Part shown: positions 54,980-64,000 of the stretch, piece by piece
How the letters are laid out: each line of letters begins with the position of its first letter
Position numbering within the stretch: the stretch's first letter is position 1
Source of the DNA: Sparassis latifolia
Lineage: Eukaryota > Basidiomycota > Agaricomycetes > Polyporales > Sparassidaceae
Direction of reading: 5' to 3'
Length of the DNA stretch: 64,000 nucleotides
Assembly: GCA_018466975.1 (NCBI GenBank)
Contig: CM031559.1
Span: forward strand, 186,001 to 250,000
Position numbers and translations under genes: made by a program
The notes under the pieces: generated by a model
Told to the model about the DNA's origin: nothing
The model's input: only the letters and a program-made list of their open reading frames with translations
The model's database searches: none

Positions 54980-57900
54980 GGGAGCGAGCAGTCAGTCGAG
55001 TCATTTAACTAGCTACGAGATGCCATCAAGATCCCATTGCAACGGTGGCACGCTGGGCGTGCTCCAAGATGTTGACCGTGAATTGAAGCAACAGGTGTTG
55101 GAGGAGACCAGGTTCAAGGATGACGACTTAGGCTTGGTCACTGTTTGCGACCCATACTTTGGAGCCAGGAAAACGGTGAAGTAAATGGACGCCACCCAAT
55201 GATTGGTTGTGATGTTATGTTTTTTCCAGCGTTGAGTTTATCGCGTCTCGATGTTGATTCGTATTGATGGCACTTCCAGCTAGTACATATTCCTTTTTCC
55301 GAATGCGAGAAACACAACGGTGTTGATGAACGACAGAGGTTTCCATATCCAGCACTGTGGTGTCTAGTCCGAGTCTGACGGTGCGTCGACAGGCCAGGAT
55401 TCCGGCCGTGGATTCAACAGCTAATGCCACATCTCCTCCCATCAATCAAGGACGTTAGACTGGGACTATGGCGCGTCGTAGCAGGCCTGATGCCAATTTT
55501 CCAGCTCGAACAATTTCACACTACGTTGTCTCAATCCACAGACAAGCACATTCGCGATGCCAGTGGCCGCCTTAACTCATTCTGCGCAAACAAAGACACG
55601 AAGTAGGTATGGTCTGTCTTTCCAAATTGTCCTCGTCAGAAAGCACCTGTTCCAACCCAGTCCCTCCTGCCGATGCTAAGGATGGATTACTCGCATTCCT
55701 GCGATCTTTTCAATGCACACAAATATATGCACGCTTATCTCTTCGTCGACTGTGAGTCTGTTGCAGTTGGATCATGTGCGCGTTTGTGTTGATTGCGTGT
55801 GTTGTAGCCTTCGAGGCCAGAACGTGGCCTAAGACTATGTCAGAAGTTAAATCGTCTACACCACAACGCACTCAGCTACTTTCATCCTAATATCATGCGT
55901 CCCTCTCATCTGTGACCTTTAGGCCCTTTTCTTACTGACGAAGTTTGATTTTGCAGCCTATCACACTGGGTTGGAGGAACAGACAAACGACAGTGGTCTA
56001 AGGGAAATTTTCTTCTTACAGGCCAGTCTTTCAAACAATATATTTAATCGTTCAAGCCAGTTGGTTTGTAAGGTGAACATCTCCCGGATTGTCATTCCGC
56101 CCACCATATTTCGTGAGCTTCATAAAACTTGAACCAGCTCCTGACCTTGGTCCTTGATGATCACCATAGCCATTACGATTCTGCGCTTATCTTTAGTGAC
56201 GCTTCATCTTACGAGCACGCTACGGAAACATTGTATCGTCATCTCACATAGAACCATTGGATTCATAGAGCAGTCATGTAATACATACAACATGCGCGAA
56301 TACATCTACCTCTCCCTGCGTCAATTGATAACGAAAGCGCCGATCTCCCGACCGAAGTTACTCACAACACAACGACCGCCGCACCCCATCCAGAAGAAAT
56401 CGAAGAGCACCCAGCGCCGAACGGGCGCGTCAAGTCAGACAAAGGGAAGCGTAGAGTATGCTGAGCGTCATTCCAGAGGTCGCGCGAACATACAACTATT
56501 GGTGGGCGCTGAACAGGATGGGAGCGGGGACGGGAACAGGGAACAGAGGACAAGACCGGGCGGAGACGTCAACGCCGTAGGCATCACTGCGATCACGATA
56601 CGCGCGAGAACAGCACGAGAGTGCGCAAGACCAGTGTATCGGGAAGGAATTGTAAGAGCATATAGATGAAGCTGGCGCGGCGGTGGTACCGGACGCAGGA
56701 AGAGGCCAGCTGGAGTAGGGAGTAGGAGTGCCTGTGGAGGACATCGGACAAAGCTGGGAGCACACAGCGCGGCCGAACGGGCGGCGGCGACGGACTGAGG
56801 CGGTTATGGATGGCAAGAGAGGTTGCATGGAATGGCAATGCTGAGATCCCAAAGGACGCCGTATGCTGGCACCATACAACATGACACTGGCACCAAATAT
56901 CAAGAGTGTCAGTCATTTTGATCACCAAGCACGGGCGAGAGGTGCGGGTCACAGGCAAGGGCGAGGACGAGCGAGCCGGAATGGGGGAAAGGACATCAAC
57001 CGCAGTGGGTCCGAGGGTTGGTCTGAGAGTGACGGAGAAGTCCTCGAGGGCAATGGGGGATTGTTGTCTGTGTCGTGGTAATCATCTGCATCACCATGGT
57101 GGTGGTCTGAGGTGCTGAGGGACGGGAAGTACGTGGAGTGGATCCGACCGCCGAGACGGGAGGGGCTGCCGAGGAAGGAATCGTATCCATCGTCCAGGAA
57201 CGTATCCCCGACCAATGGGCGCCCCCGCGGAGAGATGCGTATGACGTGCATACGCATCTACGACCACATCCCCCGCGTCAGACTCCACCGCTTTGCTGGT
57301 TCGCCTAGGCTTGCGTCCCGTTGGTGCACGACTCGCACAGAAGTTGCCTTGCACGAGCTCTCCACATCGGCATCAATCCACGTGCACACACATGGAAGGC
57401 TCGAGACGGGAATCAGATGGCGTAAAGTTCCGTAGCAGAACGAATAACCAACGGCCGGAGGGTCTACCGCAGGTACAGACGCAGTGCGCGCGCAATTCGC
57501 GACCAGTTTGCTGTAGAGTACCAGTCCGTCTGATGAATTTCTCGACATGTCTGCCCTGGACTTATGCACTGATGTCAATGGACGCGGTTCTCTCTCCTCC
57601 CACTATTACTGCCGGATAACAGTGGATGCCCTCGTGGGGCTGCAATGGCCGGCATTACGTCCATTGATGCGCAAGGAAGGACTTGGGGCAAACTGGGAAT
57701 TGTTTGGCGGTGTGGACGCCGGATATCGCAAGACAATACCGGTGGGTATTGCCCGAGGTAAGCGTTCTGTAAGAAGTGGTTCAACAAGCTCGCAGACGTC
57801 TACGCTTGAGTGCGCGCTTCTACTGCTGCGAGCGCTTATCCAAGGAGGAGATGGTCGACGAGGATATGAGAACCCTGGACGGGGCGTGATCGACCACGAC

Positions 57901-58849
57901 GACATCTGAGGAGGTGTCAGGAAGAGTTGAATCCGGCCAACACCTCCGGGGATCACGGCACACGAAGCGAACCCACAAGCTCCGGGCAGGCACTCTGGCA
58001 CGAGTGGCACCAAAAGCCGTCTCCCATCCTTGCCTGTGCTGACGGAAAGAAAAGAGCGAGGGATTGTGAACAGGCTGTAGACGATACGGTCGCGCGCACT
58101 TCCGCGGCGAGCGCGTATACTGCTTCTACAGCTAACGCAGAGGATCGGTGCCGAGCCGCGGATCGACCAAAGCAGGGAAGCTCCGGGATCACACAGATGC
58201 ATCTAAAATCAACCAGAAATCAACGGAGTTCTCGACAACGCAGCAATGGAACGTACCATCTCAGATGTGCATCACGCGGCTCAAGGCACGTTCGGCTCTG
58301 CGCGAGGACGTCTTCGCCGGACGATGCGCGCGCGAAGACGGAAAGGGTTAGAAGACACCAAAAGACCCTGGAGGGGCCAAGATCTCTTGGATAGGATCGG
58401 GGACCGCTGTGCGGGAAGCGCGTCCCTGGTGCTCGAGGTGAGCTTTTCGGTGGCAACGACAGCACCAGAGGCCATCTATATCCATGCCGGGACGAACGAG
58501 GGGGCGGGGGTGGAACGAGCGCGAGGGTGCACGAGCGCAGCTGGAGCGAATGGGAGGGGGCGGAGCGGAGTCTGACCGGGCTCGCGCGAGGAACCGGCGC
58601 GGCTGGGGAGCCATCCTGGCCTCCGACTGAACCAGGAGGGCGCATCGACCGACACGTCACGCATCATGTTGGATGTGCACTGTGACATCCACGGCACCAC
58701 AGCACAGCTTGAGGTTGCAGGCTAGCTGCATCTAGAATAAAAAGGTGAAAGGGTCATTAAAATGGAGGTGAGAAGGAAATGTCAAGAAGTATAATAGGAA
58801 GACCCGGCCTGGGGCTTGGACTGCCAGAAAGTTTTAAAAAAATAACATG
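54980..58849. other. Long stretch without a recognised gene
   Basis: Several frames exceed 100 codons on both strands in the GC-rich part (56.9-58.7 kb, for example 57547-57909 and 57927-58394), but overlapping frames on both strands are expected in such composition and none shows a domain, intron pattern or start context I trust. A short frame at 55021-55184 (LGVLQDVDRELKQQVLEE) is somewhat protein-like. Confidence 0.4.
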
Positions 58850-59043
58850 AGAAGGGAACATTAAGCATAAAAATTAAACGGGGGTAGTGAGAAGGGAACG
58901 TTAAGAATAAAGATTAAAAGGGGGCGGTGAGAAGGGAACGTTAAGAATAAAATTAAAGAGGGGTGGTGAGAAGGGAACGTTAAGAATAAATGTTAAAAAA
59001 GGGCAGTGAGAAGGTAACGTTAAGAATAAAAAGAAAAAGGGCT
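58850..59043. repeat. 40-bp minisatellite, five units
   Basis: Units start AGAAGGGAACRTTAAGMATA at 58850, 58890, 58930, 58969 and 59009, each ending in a purine-rich GGGG-G/T-TGGTG-like segment. The strand is strongly purine-biased (AG-rich) over about 200 bp, which could favour triplex or slipped structures. Confidence 0.9.
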
Positions 59044-59320
59044 TGTAAAATAACAAATAACGGAGAAAAAGACAAAAAGAAAAGAAAAACCCTCGGGTCT
59101 ACATTGAATGCAAACCTCGAGGTCCTCAAATCGGCGCGTCAAGCGTCGGTGCGAACACCGCTGGCAAGGCCCACCGTGAGATAGGCTGCTCTAGGCAGCT
59201 ATAAGACGGCGGTACACGCGCTGTACACAGCGGTGATTGCCGCCTCCGGCATGACTAACAGTTCCCATGAACGAGGGACGGCTACTCCGTCCGGGCCCAT
59301 GTAACCCAGGTACGGCGGAT

Positions 59321-59452
59321 CTAAGTAGTCGGTCGACGTCAGTGAATGGTCGATACCGGCTCTTGCATGCTTCGGTTACAACAGGGCTAAGTAGTCGGTC
59401 GACGTCGGTGAATGGCCGACACCGGCTCTCGCGCGCCTCTGGAGGGAGGTAC
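59321..59452. repeat. Direct duplication, 66-bp period
   Basis: CTAAGTAGTCGGTCGACGTC occurs at 59321 and 59387, each followed by a similar GTGAATGGYCGAYACCGGCTCT stretch. A simple tandem duplication with little divergence. Confidence 0.85.
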
Positions 59453-62400
59453 GCGTGGTTACATGGGAATGAAGAGCAGGGACTGAGTCGTTTAATGTGT
59501 CGATGGCGGGTATCTCCCAGGATCGGTGAGATAGACATGGCGCGCGCAGTAAAGGCTGGAGAGAAAGAGGGATCAATGAGTGACGTGGATAGCTCGTAAA
59601 GGTGAAACATGTGCACACCGAGCTGGTCGCACAGAATGGGATTGACAATTTTTGATGCGTGGAAGTCGTCTTGTAGGTGAAGAAAGGTTGGTAAACGGGG
59701 GTAAACGGGAGAAAGGCCTGATCTTTATACTTACCCAACCAATCGAAGGCCTCGTGGCACAGTTCGCATCGAGGCCATATTCCTGTGTTATGATAGAACG
59801 GCTCGATAGTATATTAGAAGATGGCAATCAGAGACGGCCAGATGAGCCTGACCAAACTGTCCCAGAGCGAGCACCGTTCACAAATCGAATTTCACTGATA
59901 GTCCAGTTCAAGAATCTGGGGTTCGAACGCTCGGGCTCAGCGCTCCTCGTTCTGCCTTCATGAAGCTTGAAACAGTACTTGTTGCCCGACGATCATGTGT
60001 GATAGTAGGACACGATACGTCGTCTTGAGTCATCTTATTTATGCAGCGAGAGACGACTCAATATATCTAGAAATCGTGAGCAGAATGATGTACAGCGGCT
60101 GGATACAAGCTCTGGTTATATTGGAACGATTCAGAGGTCAGCGCCAATTCACTGGCCCGACATGGAGAATACTGTAGGGTTTCGACCAATCCGGACAGGT
60201 TTTGCCTTTTTTGGATGGTTCGATAAATCTCAATAAATCTCATAAATCGAGAAAAAATTATTGGCGGGGTCGTTGAAAATCCGTGTGACCTGTGACCGGA
60301 TTGGTCGTAAACCTACAGTAAGCGCTCTCTGTCAGTTCTGTTGCTGCCTCTTCCATCGAGCTCGTCGTCGACAGACCAAATATTGGTTCTCGCCACAGGG
60401 CGATTCTCCGACCGCCGCTCAAGCTAGTACGACTAGTCTGGACCATCTCTGCCAGGATTCCATCGCTGCGTCTGATGAGTGGCACGCCTCGCTGCAGCCA
60501 CGGGGCCCATCGCCATCGATGCTGGGCTCAGGGCTCTTTACACGTTTGTTCCAACGCCCCTCGCAAATCCCCGAACCACCCCCCCATGTGAGTGGAATTG
60601 ATTATCGCAGAGGCTAAGTAATCGTAACGTGTCAAGATCGAGACTCCTTCCCTCAGCTACGGCCACCAGCATGAATATCCAAGGTCTCTCCTACTCAGCT
60701 GTCTTGTCTACATGTGAGCCGTGACTCGGGAGACATTCAAGAACCAGCATTCATATCAACACAGGGACTAGGGACTCGAGTCTTCCCATCGTGTCGCACT
60801 GATTATCATGCTTTGTAAGAGACGGTTCAACGGAACTTACGTAGGCCTCGCATGCCGCCCTGACCGCAATTCACACGCAATTTACAAGGCACGCAAGGCT
60901 CCTTCACGGTCCCAACCATCGGGTTTTGGGCTGTCAAAAACGTGTGCGGTGAGAAACCCCGTTCTTCAGCTGCGCATGCCGTGCGTTCCCTGTACTACTA
61001 ACCAATGCAATTTAAGGCGAATCGAACGATGAGGCGAAATTCGAAACACTCGAGGTAAGTGACATTGAGTAATCGTAGCATTTCGACGTATGAATATTCC
61101 GACCTATGGGGTGCAGACGGGAAAGTTGGGAGGCATGGATAAATTCAGACCATACGGGAGCTTCAGGTTCCGACTCTGGCCGCCACTTAAATGCCTTTCA
61201 CTGCACCTCACTGGCGAACGAGACCTCGTCTTCCGGCGACAGCTCCTATGCAGTATGGACGTAGAGCTTGTCAATGCGAGGACGAGACTCCATCTCTTCT
61301 CAGTGAAAATGTGACATATTGGTAGAGGGACACAATTTGACAGCGAGGAATGTTTGCAAGTTCGAATATGCCGCTTCACGAAATTGATCCTCAGAATTTC
61401 CTAAGGGACGATGAGGATGTCTCACCGCATACATTTCTGGAGGTAGATCTTCCCAGGGATCTATACGGTGAGACGTCCGCCCAAAGTAATCTTAGACGGC
61501 ATGCAGTTTCTGCCCGTACCAGTTTCATGAATGCATCCAAAACTTCCGGCTGCAGATCTCGAGACAGACCACACCTGTAACACGGCTCGACATTCATCGA
61601 CTAAAGTGATAATGTACGACTCGATCCTTCCGATACCACAGGAGGTATCTTATGACCTCGTCCTCGAGTATTTCAGCGCGACCCTTCTTCGTCGTTCATA
61701 TATACTGCAGGGAATGAAAAATTTTCGTTATTCCATCCGGCTTCAACACACTCTCGTAGAAAGGTATCTGAACAGGTGCCTGCTGCACCGATACGTCAGC
61801 CCCTCAACGATCTGCGTCGTTCGCTCGACCCCGAGATTCGGAAGCCGTAAATCATGGAGGTTCAACGGCCATTACACAAGCCCTATCATGAGCCTATCGT
61901 GAGTTTATTGTTATCTTTGTAGGAACGACGATACTTCGAGTTGACAAGCCTATGACGTCTGCGTTTCGGAGTGGAATATTTAGGCGTTACGAGGGTCCTT
62001 CCAGGGTGCCCTTAGTAGTAAACTGCGCACATGTACGACAACAGTGATAAGACCAGACGACGAGCGATCCATTGTGTATCGCAAGTCTCAGATGACGAGT
62101 TGAGCCGGGCATGATAACAAGAATCATGTCGTGACGCTCAGCCTTGGGACTGGGGGCGAGGTAATCTTCCCTTCATGGCCCGGCGGCTAGTCAACGGCGG
62201 TAGTACACAGACAGTAGATCATGAAATATACCATGCATCGGGGAACAAATGCCAAGTACCGTCTTGGTAGAAGAACCTCAACTCACTGCGGAGAGTATTT
62301 TAACAGATACTGGGATCAAGGCATGTACTACGTACCTCTTTCGGAGGGTGAAGATACCACTGCATGACGATCAGAGGGATGTCGAACAGAGAGTGGCCGT

Positions 62401-63589
62401 GCACATAATTTACCGAAGTATAAGGCTTAACACGATTGGGATGTGCCTGGTTAGGGAATATATGAAGTCCTGTCCGGCGAAATATCATGGCATCGAACCT
62501 GAGCATATACCAGTGAAAGCGAAGATCCCTACAGAAAGATCGCTGTGAGCATAACACAACTTTAAGAACGTAACGGCGTGTTTACCCAGGAGCTTCCGAA
62601 AACGTGCCATTTGTCGATATTGAGTAGCTCGCGAATTCTTTCAATGTCCTTGACAAGGTCCCATGTGGTGTTCTCCTCCGTGACAGCAGATCTTGATTGC
62701 ATCACATCATCACGTTGAGGAGAGCCAACCTTGGGTCAACGGCTGCTTGTTATCAGATACTCACGGTGTGGACATTCCTGCGCCTCTTTGGTCAAGGAGA
62801 ACAATCTGCAGACACAACGCGTTGTTGCCAGTGGCCAATGCAGAGAAAAATATGGTTCATTCATCATCGCACCTTGTATTTTGCTGGGTTGAAGAATGAA
62901 CGATCCTTGGCGTCCGACCCAGAGCCGGGACCACCTAACAGAAAAGAATCGAAGTTGGATCAAGCTTCCTACTCACCCTGGCAGGCGCACCGTGAACGAA
63001 GACGACTGAGGAGCATATTAATATTTACGAACAATCTGCCGCATGACTCAGCCTACCTGGAGATCCCTCCTTGTTTCCGCTCACTTCGTAGCTAGATCCA
63101 ATATCATCATGATGCAAGCAGTGCAATACGCTAAGCGAGAGGACGCACTGGCTGAGAGGATATGTATCTCTGACACTTTGAGCCTCCCGGTCTCATATGG
63201 CTCTCTAGGAGGATACATCTTGCAGGTTGCTGGGCTCTCAGATAGCTGGTGGGATATGTAGCAACAGAAAACAAGGCAGAGACTTGAATGTGGAAGATCG
63301 TATGCAATCTATACCTTCCGAGTCCTTACTAGAACGCCAGCGGATCTGTGGGACACATCTCATCTTGACGCGAGGTCGATGGAGATCGCCTTATCGCTAA
63401 GAGACTCGGAAGTTGTAGTACGTGATATATCATGCATCATACTTACTCCGCAGATTGCTAGTGACCGAAAATAAAAGTACCCATTCGGAAATTCCCAGTC
63501 ATCACAGCTTTCAGTTGTACAAGTATTGTCGTAAAGCGTTTACAAAAGCGCGTATCTGCACGGTGGTCGTCATGTCATCATGCCTTCAC
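59453..63589. other. Long stretch without a recognised gene
   Basis: Frames are mostly below 125 codons and none resembles a known family. GATTGGTC / GACCAATC and AAATCTCAATAAATCTCATAAATC short repeats lie at 60187-60250. This may be the non-transcribed flank of the transporter gene plus decayed repeats. Confidence 0.4.
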
Positions 63590-64000
63590 CTACTGCGCTT
63601 CCTCCTCCTCAAGATTTATTGACTGGAAATGACGCGCAGAGATGCCACGTTCGAAGAGTGTATCGATCCTGTGATGCGCGGTTCACCGCGTTCGACGGAG
63701 GTCGGATAGCGAAGTGTACTCACTGATCTACGGTGAGGCCCTTGGTCTCAGGGATATAGAACCACGCCCAAATCGTGCCGATTGCAGCGAGACCCCCGAA
63801 AATGAAACCGACCTTGCCACCCAAGTTGGCCTCGTCGGGGTTCACGCTGTCGGAGGTCAGTATCGTGAGAGATAAATGCTACTAAACTGCAGTCACTAAC
63901 AGGTAGGGGATGACAATGTTGGCCACCATGCCGCACAATGAATTGGTCAAAATACCAAGACCAATGGTCTTAGACCTAAGTTTCGCACTAGAGACTTCAG
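63590..64000 (-). CDS. MFS sugar transporter (hexose/maltose permease type), C-terminal end, partial
   Basis: Minus-strand exons >64000-63901, 63846-63724 and 63668-63590; the gene continues beyond the right edge. The visible part begins EVSSAKLRSKTIGLGILTNS, the loop and transmembrane segment 10-11 region typical of fungal sugar porters. A further transmembrane segment (VGFIFGGLAAIGTIWAWFYI) follows, then the family signature PETKGLT, then FERGISARHF, common at the C-terminus of maltose/alpha-glucoside permeases. The tail is acidic (NLEEEEAQ). Introns of 54 and 55 bp are GT-AG with agreeing phases. It is expected to import sugars by proton symport at the plasma membrane; the substrate cannot be told from this part. 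Confidence 0.9.

Noticed and set aside
56900..58700. Protein genes in the GC-rich frames (for example 57547-57909, 57927-58394, 57606-58202 minus)
   Set aside because: Overlapping long frames on both strands follow from composition; no domain, splice pattern or start context supports any of them.
1..64000. CRISPR arrays, rRNA genes or bacterial operons
   Set aside because: No regularly spaced short repeats with unique spacers, no rRNA-like sequence, and the genes are intron-containing and eukaryotic.

Overview
The window reads as nuclear DNA of a filamentous basidiomycete, most likely an agaricomycete and perhaps a polypore. This is an inference from gene architecture: introns of 41-63 bp with CTGAY branch sites, paired FunK1-type kinases, F-box/leucine-rich genes, a Mug135-like gene, a Tad1-like LINE and Ty3/gypsy remnants. 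No rRNA, CRISPR or bacterial-style operon is seen. Most of the window is repeat-rich accessory DNA with islands of genes; the right edge enters an ordinary metabolic gene.

Layout. 1-3.2 kb holds a decayed Ty3/gypsy element on the minus strand (reverse transcriptase, protease, gag, one LTR), with another repeat inserted in its gag and an inverted LTR fragment beside it. 3.3-9.0 kb and 31-40.4 kb hold the most unusual content: six intact copies and one promoter relic of a gene for a 34-residue, four-cysteine mini-protein. In every copy the first coding exon is only the ATG, and each copy has its own promoter with a CCAAT box, a GCAAAT-N12-ATTTGC inverted repeat (decayed in one copy) and a TATA-like box. 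Two copies sit in a segmental duplication of about 3.5 kb (about 7.4-11.1 and 31.2-34.8 kb) that also carries a Mug135-like gene: intact in the second block, broken and apparently fused to another gene in the first.

Between the two blocks lie a full-length but dead LINE (12.25-18.24 kb; 9 premature stops and no frameshift), a 265-bp MITE with TA target duplications (20.38 kb), an inverted pair of tRNA-related repeats (20.68-21.50 kb), a 673-bp long-TIR element with an 8-bp target duplication (22.8 kb), and two tandem FunK1 kinase genes with the same five-exon structure (24.2-27.1 and 27.9-30.6 kb). A second member of the long-TIR family is at 36.4-37.05 kb, also with a perfect 8-bp duplication.

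42-53 kb holds two paralogous F-box/leucine-rich genes (43.4-45.2, 51.5-53.1 kb) around three degenerate copies of an unknown repeat. 53.1-63.6 kb has no gene I recognise, but it has a 40-bp minisatellite and a 66-bp direct duplication. The last 400 bp carry the 3' end of an MFS sugar transporter gene on the minus strand.

The genes do not form an obvious pathway. The mini-protein promoters are so alike that the copies are probably co-regulated. A metal-binding or stress role is possible from the cysteines and promoter, but it is not shown by the sequence.
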